Shown here: positions 1 to 10,855 of the stretch, in pieces
Layout: the number at the start of each line of letters is the position of its first letter
Numbering within the stretch: position 1 is the first letter of the stretch
Source: Montifringilla adamsi
Taxonomy: Eukaryota; Chordata; Aves; Passeriformes; Passeridae
DNA length: 64,000 bases
NCBI GenBank assembly: GCA_017590115.1
Contig: JAGGNK010013559.1
Span: 1,864,305-1,928,304 of the forward strand
Direction of reading: 5' to 3'
Notes under the pieces: generated by a model
What the model was told of the DNA's origin: nothing
Databases searched by the model: none
What the model saw: only the letters and a program-made list of their open reading frames with translations
Program-made: the position numbers and the translations under genes

Positions 1-135
1 CACAAAATCATGGAACATTTAGGTTGGAAAAGCTCTCTAAGATCATTGAGTCCAAACATCAACCCAGCACAAGGCCACCACTAGCCCCTGTTCCCAGCTG
101 GCACATCCTTACGGTTTTTAAACCCTTGCCGGGAT
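1..135 (-). mobile_element. CR1 LINE fragment (3' end)
   Basis: Reverse orientation: starts aaaatcatggaacatttagg, then ttggaaaag and the tgagtcca motif of CR1 ends. Cut by the window edge. Confidence 0.8.
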
Positions 136-646
136 GGGGATTCCCTGCTGCCCTGGACAGCCTGTGCCAGTGCCTGACCATCCTTCCCATGAAGAAATTT
201 GTCCCAATTGCCCTGGGACCCTCCAGCCTCATCCCAGGGACCCTCCAGCCTGCTCCGGGACCCTCCAGTCCTGCCCAGGGGACCCTCCAGCCTCATCCCG
301 GGGACTCTCCAGCCTCATCCTGGGATCCTCCAGCCCCGCCCTGGGGACCTTCCAGCCCCATCCCGGGGACCCTCCAGCCCCATCCTGGGGATCCTCCAGC
401 CCCACCCGGGGACCTTCCAGCCTGCCCCAGGACCCTCCAGCCCCGCTTCGGGGTCAGCGGGGTGAGGCAAACCCCGAGGAGCCCCAGGGGGAGGTTGGAG
501 AGGTCAGGAGTTGTTGTTCCAGCTCCACCCATGGCTAGAGGGCTGGTTTGGGGGTGCACCCCTGATCCCTGCAGCCCTGGAGGTGCCCTGGGGATATTTC
601 ACTGCCCTGTGGTTTGATGCCATGTCCTCCTCCTTCCTCCCCCCAG
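136..646 (+). other. Partial SLC6A17 intron upstream of the TM3 exon
   Basis: This is sequence between the left-edge CR1 and the first visible exon. It is occupied mostly by a CCCTCCAGCC-type minisatellite, then a GC-rich non-repetitive stretch ending in a good polypyrimidine tract and acceptor. No other coding signal is seen. Confidence 0.75.
217..452. repeat. Minisatellite, ~20-bp unit (gggaccctccagcctcatcc)
   Basis: About 12 imperfect head-to-tail copies with substitutions and small length changes, intronic, 195 bases before the TM3 exon. It generates spurious proline-rich open frames. Confidence 0.85.
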
Positions 647-773
647 GTCTGTTTTTTTGTTGGTCTCTATTACAACGTCATCATCGGCTGGAGCATCTTT
701 TACTTCTTCAAGTCCTTCCAGTACCCCCTGCCCTGGAGCGAGTGCCCCATCGTGAAGAACGGCTCGGTGGCCG
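647..773 (+). CDS. SLC6A17: SLC6A17 exon: TM3 and start of extracellular loop 2
   Basis: Acceptor ccccccag precedes 647 and donor GTGAGG follows 773. The exon starts in phase 0 and ends with one extra base. It reads [18 protein letters not shown] (TM3), then the loop-2 start with WSEC (first of the conserved loop-2 cysteines) and the N-glycosylation sequon NGS. Confidence 0.96.
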
Positions 774-3700
774 GTGAGGCACGGGGGCTCGGCTGGGAGG
801 GAGCAGCTCCCAGGGAAGGGGGGCTGTGGGGCCCTGTGGGACACATCATCACCCCAAGAGACGGTGGGGCCACAGCAGGCAGAGGTTCCTCTCTGGCCCA
901 GCTGTCCTGACCATGTGAAGAGCTTCCCCTTGGGTTGGATGAGTCTCTCCGGTGCTCTCTCTCCCCACTGAGGGGATTTGATGCCAGTTTGGGAATCCAG
1001 AGTCTCCACTGATGGGATTTCGAGGCTGCCTCAGTGCTTGAGGCCAGGATCTGACCCAGGACCATGGAGGGAGGCAGCGAGAGTCAGGCAGGGGCTGCTC
1101 CACTCCCTGCCTGAGACACGGATGGAGCTAATGGTGTTTTAGGACATCTGAGCATCAGCTTGGGACTCTCTGAGAGGTTTTATAGCAAATGAAAATGTCT
1201 CTCCCCATATTTAACTTCTCATTTTCACCTGGCAGTAGTTTTATGTCCTGTCTCTTCTTTTCCCTGCTAAGAATGAGCCCCATTAATTTCTGCCCCTCAG
1301 TTTCCAGAGGTGTCTCCCTGTCCTGGCTGGCTCCAGCACGTCTTTGACGTTTGATCAGCCCAGGAGACAGTGGATGACTCCCCCTCATGCTCTCCTGCCT
1401 CTCTCCTGCAGTTGTGGAGACCGAATGTGAGAGGAGCTCAGCCACCACCTACTTCTGGTACCGGGAGACCCTGGACATCTCCAACTCCATCTCTGAGAGC
1501 GGGGGGCTCAACTGGAAGATGACCCTGTGTCTGCTGGTGGCCTGGAGCCTTGTTGGCTTGGCCATGATCAAAGGCATCCAGTCCTCAGGGAAGGTGGGTG
1601 TTGGTGGCCACCTGAGCCTGGCTGGGCTCTGTCCTGGAAGCAGGAACCTGCTGGACACACTATCCTGCCCTGCTCTGGGGTACCAGTGGAATGCTGTGTC
1701 CCCTGGGATGGTCACACCCACTCCACAGCTGGGGTCACCTCTGGAAGAATGCAGAATAAGATCAAAAGAGGGTGTAGGGAAGAGGTTTAGTTCAACTGAC
1801 GCGTGCAGCCAGGCCTCGGCCACACCATCACAGAGAATCCGCCTGAGGTCCAGCACTTCACAGAATCAGTTAGGCTGGAAAAGGCCTTTGAGGTCATCAA
1901 GTCCAACCTGTGACCCAACACCACCCTGCCAGCCAGCCCCTTGTGATGCCCAGTCACTCCTCCTGTGAAGGTCTTCCTAATGTCCAGCCTGAAGATCCCT
2001 TGGTGCAGCTTAAGGCTGTTTTCTCTTGTCCTGGGAGCAGAGCCTGACCCCCCTGGCAGCGCCCTCCTGTAGGAGCTGTAGAGAGTGATGAGGTCACCCC
2101 TGAGCCCCCTCTTCTCCAGGCTGAGCTCCCTCAGCCCCTCCTCACAGCACTTGTGCTCCAGACCCTTCCCCAGCCTTGTTCCCCTTCTCTGGCACACCCC
2201 AGCACCCCAGCATCTTTCCTAAATTGGGGACCTGTAACAGGACACAGCACTCGAGGTGCTGCCCAACCAGTGCTGAGCACAAGGGAAGAATCACTGCCCT
2301 GCTCCTGCTGGCCACACCATTCCTGATCCAGGCCAGGAGCCATTGGCCTTCTTGGCCACCTGGGCACACTGCTGGCTCACGTCCAGCTGCTGTCCATCAG
2401 TGTCCCCAGGTCCCTTCCTGCCTGGGCACTGCCCAGCCACCTGTACCATGCTGCCCCAAGGGGTTCCACAGTTCATCCCTGGGTAGCCAGCCCCATCCTG
2501 GGGAGGGAAACGCTCCCTTCTCCCCGCTGTGGGCTGTCCATAAGTTGCATGGGAGGGTGGCTGGGCGCAGGGGGCAGGAGTTGAGGCTGTGCTGTGTTCA
2601 TCCCTCTTGCTCCAGGTGATGTACTTCAGCTCCCTCTTCCCATACCTGGTGCTTGTTTGCTTCTTGGTACGGGGGCTGCTGCTGCGTGGGGCAGTGGATG
2701 GGATCATGCACATGTTCACACCCAAGGTGAGAGTTCCAAGCCCAGCAGACTCCAAGCAGGTTCCCCTCCTGTCTGGTCATGTCCTATTTTCCCTTATTCT
2801 CTTACTATTCCCCTTATTTTGCTCCCCACCCCGAAAATCAAAGTACCAGCCCCAAACTTGGGGTTCCTGATAGATCATCAGGATGTGGAATGGTTCCCAA
2901 AATTCAGGGTGTGGCCAGGACAGCCATGAACCTCACAAGCTCACCATCCTCAGCTACCCAGATGCCAGGGTAGGGGCCACAGAGGTGCCCAAGGCAATAT
3001 GTAAATACAAAGATTTAATGGAGAGCTGCTGGCTGGCAGAAAAACCTCTGCTGGTGGTATGCACTTATTAATTAAGCAGCTAATTAATTAATTAAGCAGA
3101 GATGTAGATGAATCAGCTCAGCCGGCGAGGCTGTTAGAAGACATTAATTATGGTCTCTTGATGAATGATGCTGGGAGGTCTCCAGGCTGCAGCTCTGGCT
3201 CCCAGGAGAGGGGGAGTGTGGCTAAAACACCCCCCAGCCAGGATGTTTGATTTCAGTGCTCCAGGTGCTCTGGAAGCAGGAGATGGCCAGGGGAGGATGG
3301 AGACCCATCCCTGGGCATATGGTGGTGCCTTGGGCTGGGGGGACACGGACTGGGGGGCTGCACAGAGAGAGATGGAACCCCCAGTTAGGCCTCCGGGGCA
3401 GGTGGAGCAGGCAGAGACGTGGTCAGGTCAAACCTTGTCCTGGCCTCTCTGTGCCTGTTTCCCCCTCTGTGTGAATGAGGAGAAGGACCTGTGAGTGCTG
3501 GGTAAAGCCAGACCTGAGCACGGCAGATCATGGAATCATGGAATGGTTTGGGTTGGATGGGGTTTTAGAGATCATTTCCTTCCACCGCCCCACCAAAGCA
3601 GCCCACAGCTGCCCCAAAACCAGCTCAGCCCTTTTAATGTAGCTCTGGGATGGGCTGTGCGGCCACCAGGCCACCTAACTTCTTCTTCTGTCTTCCCTCC

Positions 3701-6700
3701 AAGCTGGACAAGATGCTGGATCCCCAGGTGTGGCGTGAAGCAGCCACACAGGTTTTCTTTGCCTTGGGCCTGGGTTTTGGGGGGGTCATTGCCTTCTCCA
3801 GCTACAACAAGCAGGACAACAACTGCCACTTCGATGCCACCCTTGTCTCCTTCATCAACTTCTTCACATCTGTGCTGGCCACCCTGGTTGTGTTTGCTGT
3901 GCTGGGCTTCAAGGCCAACATCATGAACGAGAAATGCGTGGTGGAGTAAGATTTGCTTTTTCTCTGTTTGGGGTGGGCAGGTCTTTACTGCTGCCTGTTG
4001 TGGTGGGTCTGGAGCTGGATGATCCTGGGGTTTGGTGGACCCAAGTCCCTGATGGTCAGGCCCTGGATTTCCAGGGATGTACCTCTGTAGCTGAGGGAGT
4101 TGGACATTCAGCTCCTCCGAGCTAAAATCCAGCCCCAAGATGGGCTCTTAATCTGCAGCTTGGGTGTGAATCCAATGTGTCTCAGGTGCCCTGCATCACC
4201 TGAGAGGTTCTGCTCTCCCTTAGGAACGCTGAGAAGATCTTGGGCTACCTGAACACCAATGTGCTGAGCCATGACCTCATCCCACCGCACGTGAACTTCT
4301 CCCACCTCACTGCCAAGGACTACCACGAGATGTACAGGGTGATCATGACGGTGAAGGAGGGGCACTTCAAAGAGCTGGGCCTGGATGCCTGCCTGTTGGA
4401 GGATGAACTCAACAAGGTACCTGGTGGCACTCCTGGTGGGACCAGCAGGTCACCCGCCCCATTGCCTCTCCCTGTGTCAATCCTGGGCACATGGATCTGG
4501 AAAAACAACTTTTAGAGACCCTCCAGGGATGGAGAATCTGAGTCCCTATGGTTTTACCAGCAGGCAGGGGTCCTCCTGGGGTGGGAGAAGCTCTGTCTAG
4601 TACAGGTTGGTCATCACCAGTTCATCTCCAGTACCAGACTGGGGTTTTCTTTCCTTGAAGAGGGTTTGGTGAGGGAAACCTGAGAGGGGCTGAATTCTGT
4701 GTCCCTGACAAGTTTCTTCCCATCTTTTGGTCCTCTCCCCATCTCAACAGTCGGTGCAAGGGACTGGCCTGGCCTTCATTGCCTTCACAGAAGCCATGAC
4801 CCACTTCCCAGCCTCGCCCTTCTGGTCCGTCATGTTCTTCTTGATGCTGATCAACCTGGGCCTGGGGAGCATGATTGGGACCATGTCAGGCATCACCACG
4901 CCCATCATCGACACCTTCAAGGTGCGGAAGGAAGTGTTCACAGGTGAGGTCTCTTCTCCTGCCACCTCCTTGGGAAGGGCTGGGAGGTCCCCATTGCCTT
5001 GAGGAGAAAAGCGTGGACATAGTGGGGGGTGAACTGAGCCGTGCCCATGCAGGGAATGGACCTTCTGGAGGTCTTGGTGTCCCTCAGGAGACTGTGCTGA
5101 CCATGCCCATGCAGGGAATGGACCTTCTGGAGGTCCCGGTGTCCCTCTGGAGGTTCTGCTGACCATGCCCATGCAGGGAATGGACCTTCTGGAGGTCCCG
5201 GTGTCCCTCTGGAGGCTCTGTTGACCAGGCCTATTTGCTCCCCACAGTTGGTTGCTGCATCTTCGCCTTCGTAGTGGGGCTGATCTTTGTGCAGCGCTCT
5301 GGGAACTACTTTGTCACCATGTTTGATGATTACTCAGCCACGCTGCCGCTCACCGTCGTGGTCATCCTGGAGAACATTGCTGTGGCCTGGATTTATGGCA
5401 CCAAGAAGTAAGGAATTTCTACAGCAAAAGGAATAACTGTGGTGTAACTCTTTCCACCTCTTTTCCATATGGGCTTTTTCTCCAGGAGAAAATGTTCCAA
5501 GGGCAGTTATAGAGGCAGGAATTTGTTTCACTTTGATCCTCCTGCCCTGCCCTGGTGTAACGCAGCCCCAGGAGTGGATCCTTCTTGTGGGTATCTCCTC
5601 TTGGTTGTGATGCTCTGTTACTTGTGATGACCCTTTTTTTCTGAGGTTTCTAGGTTCTTCTGGAAGGGGAGGCTGTTCCCCAACAGTTCTCCTTGTTCAG
5701 AAGTTGTCCAGAGCAAAGACAGCTCTGGATAACGCTCAGATGGTCTTGTCCTGAGGAGTTTTGCACAAGTTTTTCAGGCTTGAGGGATGCTGAGATGGTC
5801 AGCTGGGTTCTTCTTCAGGCTCTACCTTGAGCATCAGCGGGGCTCCTGGGAGGTTGTTTCTCACTGGAAGCTGGGGGATATCACAATTCCAAGTCTTTCC
5901 TTGGCAGGTTCATGCAGGAGCTGACGGAAATGCTGGGTTTCCGGCCCTACCAGTTCTACTACTACGCCTGGAAGTACGTGTCCCCCATCTGCATGGCCGT
6001 GCTCATGACGGCCAGCATCATCCAGCTGGGAGTCAGCCCCCCGGGATACAGCGCGTGGATCAGAGAGGAGGTGAGCACAGCTCCCTCCCCTTCCCCACCC
6101 ATGCCCCAGCACAGCAGGGGCAGCTCAGAGCTGCAGACCACTCTGGTCATCCCAGCTTTGCTCATTCCTCCTTCCTCTCCTGCTGGGTGACATTCCCACC
6201 CTGCTCATCCTCTGGGAGCAGTTTGTTCACACTGCCCAGATATCTCCAGGTAGATATTTCAGCCCTGCCCGTGGGCTGAAATTTGTGTTGATTTTGGTTG
6301 GCTCCCACAGCTCCATGCTGTGCCCAGCATTCTGTGTGAGGATCCTTTCCCTCGACCTGAGCCCACCTTCACGTGGTGTCCCTGGGTCTGGCAGGAGGCA
6401 GCAGGAGCTGTCTGGTGTTTCGGAGATGTTGTACCTGATGGGCATCACTGCTGCAGCAGCCTCGAGATGTTAATGTCTGTCTCTTCCAGGCTGCTGAAAA
6501 GTTCCTGTTCTACCCAACGTGGGCCATGGCCATTCTCATCTCCCTGATCATCCTGGCATCCCTCCCTCTGCCTCTGGTCTTCATCCTCCGGCAGTTCCAC
6601 CTGGTGTCGGACGGCTCCAACGCCCTCTCCGTCACCTACAAGAAGGGTCGCATGATGAAGGACATCTCCAACTTGGAAGACAATGACGAGACCCGCTTCA

Positions 6701-6858
6701 TCCTGAGCAAAGTGCCCAGCGAGACACCATCCCCCATGCCCACGCACCGCTCCTACCTGGGCCCCGGGAGCAGCTCCCCCATGGAAATGAGCAGCGCTCC
6801 CAATGGACGGTACGGGAGCGGCTACCTGCTGGCCAGCACCCCCGAGTCTGAACTGTGA
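647..6858 (+). CDS. SLC6A17: SLC6A17 (NTT4/XT1), sodium-dependent neutral amino-acid transporter of synaptic vesicles; 3' nine coding exons
   Basis: Spliced exons: 647-773, 1412-1593, 2616-2726, 3704-3945, 4224-4416, 4751-4943, 5248-5407, 5908-6070, 6490-6858. All eight introns are GT-AG and the reading frame is maintained, giving 1740 nt (579 residues plus TGA). Added to the ~148 N-terminal residues expected upstream, this matches the ~727 aa mammalian length (from memory). The translation contains TM3 to TM12 of the SLC6 fold, the NTT4-type long extracellular loop 4 with an NFS sequon, and the conserved C-tail ending STPESEL. The family uses Na+ to load proline, glycine, leucine, alanine and glutamine, and NTT4 resides on synaptic vesicles of neurons. 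TM1-TM2, with the GNIWRFPY-type Na+ site, lie outside the window, so this is a 5'-truncated view of an apparently intact gene. No frameshift or premature stop is present. SLC6A15 is the closest paralogue, but residue identity to NTT4 is near complete in most exons. Confidence 0.97.
1412..1593 (+). CDS. SLC6A17: SLC6A17 exon: extracellular loop 2 and TM4
   Basis: Acceptor ctcctgcag, donor GTGGGT. The split valine codon (g|tt) is completed here. The exon encodes [10 protein letters not shown] (second loop-2 cysteine, expected disulfide partner of the previous exon's Cys), the [13 protein letters not shown] loop and TM4 ([20 protein letters not shown]). It ends on a complete codon (SSGK). Confidence 0.96.
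1853..2475 (-). mobile_element. CR1 LINE fragment, ~620 bp
   Basis: Reverse orientation from cacagaatcagttaggctgg through ctgagctccctcagcccctc and ggtgctgcccaaccagtgct, typical of the CR1 3' UTR and terminal ORF2 region. Intronic in SLC6A17. Confidence 0.9.
2616..2726 (+). CDS. SLC6A17: SLC6A17 exon: TM5
   Basis: Exactly 37 codons with clean phase 0 at both ends; acceptor cttgctccag, donor GTGAGA. It encodes [18 protein letters not shown] and [17 protein letters not shown], which is TM5 and the following extracellular segment. Confidence 0.96.
3530..3605 (-). mobile_element. CR1 3'-end fragment
   Basis: tggaatcatggaatggtttg followed by ggttggatggggttttagag, in SLC6A17 intron 3, ~100 bases before the TM6 exon acceptor. 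Confidence 0.8.
3704..3945 (+). CDS. SLC6A17: SLC6A17 exon: TM6 and TM7
   Basis: Acceptor cttccctccaag, donor GTAAGA. The in-frame TAA seen if the exon is read on is removed by splicing two bases into the Glu codon. TM6 carries the unwound substrate/Na+ region ([18 protein letters not shown]). The segment [14 protein letters not shown] is the loop and start of TM7, which ends at [11 protein letters not shown]. Confidence 0.96.
4224..4416 (+). CDS. SLC6A17: SLC6A17 exon: extended extracellular loop 4
   Basis: Acceptor tctcccttag, donor GTACCT. It encodes [19 protein letters not shown], a HVNFSHLT stretch with an NFS glycosylation sequon, and [19 protein letters not shown]. This long loop is characteristic of the NTT4/SBAT1 branch and is the least conserved part of the protein here compared with mammals. 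Confidence 0.95.
4751..4943 (+). CDS. SLC6A17: SLC6A17 exon: loop 4b and TM8
   Basis: Acceptor catctcaacag, donor GTGAGG. It begins [19 protein letters not shown] and continues through TM8 with [17 protein letters not shown], the segment contributing the second Na+ site in SLC6 transporters. It ends one base into a valine codon after KEVFT. Confidence 0.96.
5038..5228. repeat. Tandem repeat, three copies of a ~63-bp unit
   Basis: Copies contain catgcagggaatggaccttc and gtgtccctctggagg. The repeat fills most of the SLC6A17 intron between the TM8 and TM9 exons and ends ~20 bases before the acceptor. Confidence 0.9.
5248..5407 (+). CDS. SLC6A17: SLC6A17 exon: TM9 and TM10
   Basis: Acceptor gctccccacag, donor GTAAGG, two bases into a lysine codon. 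It encodes [19 protein letters not shown] (TM9), [16 protein letters not shown], then TM10 [15 protein letters not shown]. The apparent TAA after GTKK is intronic. Confidence 0.96.
5908..6070 (+). CDS. SLC6A17: SLC6A17 exon: intracellular loop and TM11
   Basis: Acceptor ttccttggcag, donor GTGAGC, ending on a complete Glu codon. It encodes [19 protein letters not shown], then TM11 ([18 protein letters not shown]) and the short extracellular [11 protein letters not shown]. Confidence 0.96.
6490..6858 (+). CDS. SLC6A17: SLC6A17 last coding exon: TM12 and cytosolic C-tail
   Basis: Acceptor gtctcttccag. TM12 is [20 protein letters not shown]. The 80-odd residue cytosolic tail follows, with [20 protein letters not shown], the Ser/Pro-rich [18 protein letters not shown] and the terminus [11 protein letters not shown], then TGA at 6856-6858. 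Confidence 0.97.
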   Translation, partial: AAEKFLFYPTWAMAILISLIILASLPLPLVFILRQFHLVSDGSNALSVTYKKGRMMKDISNLEDNDETRFILSKVPSETPSPMPTHRSYLGPGSSSPMEMSSAPNGRYGSGYLLASTPESEL

Positions 6859-9800
6859 GGGTTGCCTGCCCACCACCCCCACCGGGAGAGGAGGGCACTG
6901 GGGAGTGGATCCTGGCTGTCCAGGCAACAGGAAAATTAATTACTAAGGGTGCAGAAGAATTAATTACTAAGATGAAGAAGAAACCCCTCTTAAAATCGTA
7001 AGCAAAGCAGCCATTTCTAAGATGACATCAGGAAGAAGGGATTGCAGGAGGGGCAGGACTCCTCTGACAACCCTCAGTGGAAAGGCAGGACCCCTGGACT
7101 CACCTCTGGGGAAGGAACGAGGAGTAAGAGACGCTGCAATACCTTTTCAAGAGTTGTTCTCATGCAGCTCAAATCCGAAGCAAAGAATCTCTCTCTTTTC
7201 TAAGCAGCTGATGGTTGGAACAAGGACCTGGCAGCAGGTGGGAAGCCAATCACACTTCCTCCTGTCACCCAGAGCTCTTCCCTCCCCGTCTGTTGTCCTT
7301 TAGCTGGGAGGAGTCATGGCCTTATTCCAACGAGCACAATTAATCATCGATGTTCATAGCACAAAAAGGTGCTCTTGTTGTCACCATCGTTGTTGTTGTT
7401 GTATCTCCTGTAGGTTTTTATAGCTGTGGACACACCCAAATAACCCCCCAAATTCTGACCAGGGTTGGCAGGGAGCAGCTTGGGGCTGGCTGTGATGTTA
7501 GAATGTGTGAGACAGGGCAGGGTGAATCCCTGGAATCTTTGTTGCCACCAGCACAGGGACGGTGGCTGGGAGTTCTTTGGAAGCACGGAGATGTCACAGC
7601 CATGGGATGGAGTAGTTGGGATGCTCCATGGGTTGGTGGTGATGGTGCTGAGTGGCAGGAGGACCCCTGAAGTGACAGTGGTTTGGGGGCGTGAGGCTGT
7701 GTGGGGTCTGGGTGGGGTTGGTGTGATGGGGGTCAGGAGCGCTCTCCTGGAATTACTCCTGATGTGGGGGATGCTCTGCTGAACCAAAATCCCTGGCATG
7801 GTGATCATCTCCTCTCACTCCTCTCTCTTCAGATGTCCCAGAGGGACAAGCAGAGGAGCTGTGGGACATGCAGTCCTACCACACTCCTGGTTTAGCTCTC
7901 AGGAAACCACCCCTGACTTCCCTCCCTTGCGCCCCTGCCGAGGTGAGCTGGGCAGTGGTTCTTTCTGGACGTGCCTCCTCATTTCTCCTCGTGTCCCCTC
8001 CGAGCCAGGGATTTGGCATTGCCTCTTGTCACACCCCACAGGAGCTCAGCAGCCTTTGGATGGGGGTGACCAGCTCTTGGGGACCACAGGCATCCGAGGG
8101 GCAGCGGCTCCTGGGAGCCAGTGCCAGGTCCCCACTAGCTCTTGATCCAGGCTGGGGAGCCCTTGTGAGAGTCAAGGGGCCTCTATTGTGCCCATCCATG
8201 TTTTTGGGGGATCTGACTGATGTGACCTCATGTTGTTTCTCCCCAGGCTGTTTGGAAAGGGTGGGATCTTCTAGCTCTAAGTCCCACTCGGAGTGAGGGT
8301 CATGTCCCTGCATCCTACCTGTAACCAAGCACTTCTGCCAAAGGTGTCAGGATAGCCTGGCATCGCCCCCCTTTTCCTTGGGGACATGGAAGCAGCACAC
8401 TCTCTCTACTCTGTTGCCTCCAAAGGCTGGGGGAGTGCCTCACCCTGGGTCCTGCTGGGCTTAGGTTGTGCAGGAAGACCTTTGAGGCTGCTCTGAAGGC
8501 CACGTTTGTGGGTGCTGGTTCATGAGCCTTTCTCTCCTCTGCTTTTCTGTCAATTGCTTTTCTTTCACCTTGGTTCTCCTTTTGGCTGGAGGTGAAGGAG
8601 GAAGCAGCTGGTCCATTCACCACACCCCTGACATCCCTGGGGCCAGCAGGTTCCCACAGTGACATCTCTTGTGGGTGTCATCCTTCATTCACAGTCTGCT
8701 CCATGGACTTGGCTGGTGACCTGGAGACTCTTCCAGGACAATTAGCTCAAGCCCTTCGTTAACTGTTTTTCTGGGGGGAAGATGGAGGAGTAGAATGAAC
8801 CAAAGCAGCTCAGTGATGGTTCCAAGATCTGTGAGTCAGGATCAGCCACGCTCCTCCAGAAGTTCCCCCTTCCTCATCCCCTCCCATCTCTTTCTCCTTC
8901 CTCTGCCCATGCAAGAGGGACACGGAAATGTCCCCATGGCATCATCTCTGGAAGGGAGAGCCCCAAATCCGGTGGCATTTCCCCATCGTTAGGCAACATT
9001 TCCCCTCCCATTTCTTATGGGGTCCATCCTCACTGACCAGCAGGACAGAGGATGAGTCAAATCCTTGCCCAGCATCACCTCCTCAACGCCCCCGAGCCTG
9101 GGGCTGGATTCCCACCGTAGCTCCCATGGAGTTAATGGAGCAGGACACCTCCCATAGCCAGAACGCTCAGTCCCATGTGCTCCCATGGCATGATGCTCCT
9201 TGAACCCCGGGGGGAAGGATCCAGCCCTCCCTCTCTCCCACCCCTGCTCCCAAACCAGCTGGGGAGGAGCTCGCTTTCCTCTCTTCTTGCAGCATCAATA
9301 AGAGGCAAAGTCAATAAGAAGGTAACAAAGAAGCTATATTATATATATATATATAAAATATATACTGAGAGAGGAGATGGAATAATAACCTAGAGATTCT
9401 CTATTTCTATTGTATATTTATTCTGTAAATGTCACTGTAAATGCTGTTAAATGACAAATCGTATTCCAAAGTGGCCCATGACCTATTTTCATTCCCAGTG
9501 CTGTACAGATCAATTCTCATTCTATAGCAGGGCATATTTTTACCTTTTTATTTCTTGTGTCTGGTGGGTGCACGCCCCCTTCTCCCCCCAGCCCCATGGT
9601 GCCCAGCTGCCCTGGGGATCCAGCAGAGAGGAGGAGGCGGGACGACACCTTTACTTTTATCTGTGGAAATACTCGTGTTTTGTCGTGGCATTTGCTCGGT
9701 GTTACACACGGGGTTTTGGGGGGTGTGTGTGTGTGTGTTAGGTGTTAGGAGCTCCGTGTTGTCGCCGTGGCAGCGTGCGCGTGTTCGTCCGTAGATGCCG

Positions 9801-10855
9801 TGCGTGGGGTGCGCGTGTCCGTGTGCGTGGCTGCCTTTAGCATTCACTTCTGGCTCTACTCGCTCACTTTTGGAGCCTGTGTGGGGGTGTGGGGGTTTCT
9901 TCCGCTCGCCGGGGCAGGTTCTCCCTCCACACACCTTCTTGGGGTGCCAGGCTGCAGATTGGGCCGACCCCCAGTGGCTTTTAGCCCTAGAAATCACTTC
10001 TTTTCCTCTTTTTTCTGCACAGAGGCACAGGGAATAGCTGCTAGTTGTGAGCACAGGCACTTTTCAGTTTTTCTTCAGGCGGTGGGACAAAGAGGGGGGA
10101 ACCGCTGCCGATATCCCTGTCCCCCCACATCAGCTCCTGGATGGGTTCCCAGCCCAGATCCTGCTGCTCAGAGCAGCGGGGTGTCCCTGCGAGGGGTCCA
10201 AACCCTGTTCCCTCTCGGGGGGAGGGTGTTCAGTGGGTCTGCAGAGGGCACAAAGGAGGTCGCTGGAGGGGCACACCCTGTGCTGCTGGAGCTGCAGGTC
10301 CCGCCTGCAGGGCTGGAGTTGGGGTGCTCTGTTCCCCAGCACCGGCCTCTGCTGCAGGGAGCTTGGCCCCAGTGCAAGGCAGAGGGCACGACTGGAGCTG
10401 GGTCCCCAGGGTGTCCCACGGCTCCTTCCCCCCAGTCCCTCCAGAACAGCCCCTTCCTCACCTCTCAGCTCCTGCCCAGACCCTGACAGGTCGCGTTCAG
10501 CCCCAGCACCCCCCAGAAGCAGCTCCCACTGCCTTCTAATGGCCCCCACCCTTCCCGACGCGGGTCTCGCTGGCAGGAGCGGGGCCGGGTGGCCTTGGTG
10601 GCCGGGAGGGACATGGCACAGCACGGGAACACGCAGGATGCGGCTGCTTCCCCTGGGACAAGCACAACACTGGCGAAACCCTCCTGTACAGGTAAAGCAC
10701 AGACCTGGTAGTGGCGTGTCCCGTGTCCCCGGTAGCCGCAGTAGTTCCCACGTGTGCCGGGCGGGGCCGCGCTGCGCCGCCCGGGCTCCTCGGACACCGA
10801 GAGAAACCCTGTAAGAGCTGTATCAGAGTCTGATTAAAAGTCTCTTCTTACCAAG
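6859..10855 (+). other. SLC6A17: Probable long 3' UTR of SLC6A17
   Basis: No splice-supported coding sequence, CR1 insertion or strong AATAAA interrupts the 4 kb from the stop codon to an ATTAAA at 10833. That length resembles the long 3' UTR of mammalian SLC6A17 (from memory). It contains a duplicated AATTAATTACTAAG motif (6934-6971), an AT-rich island (about 9295-9560) and a short GT repeat near 9722-9740. The extent is inferred and would be settled by RNA-seq. Confidence 0.55.
10833..10838 (+). terminator. Candidate poly(A) signal ATTAAA for SLC6A17
   Basis: ATTAAA is the commonest AATAAA variant. It is followed within 40 bases by T/GT-rich sequence (tctattctgtgcctctgtt) suitable as a downstream element. 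It is the last plausible signal before the intergenic region. Confidence 0.45.

Larger units (their letters stand above)
774..6489 (+). other. SLC6A17 introns (eight) and what they hold
   Basis: Introns are 774-1411, 1594-2615, 2727-3703, 3946-4223, 4417-4750, 4944-5247, 5408-5907 and 6071-6489; the longest is only ~1 kb. The second contains a CR1 fragment. The third holds an AT-rich element near 3060-3110 and a CR1 tail. The sixth contains a 63-bp tandem repeat. I see nothing recognisable in the others. Confidence 0.9.
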
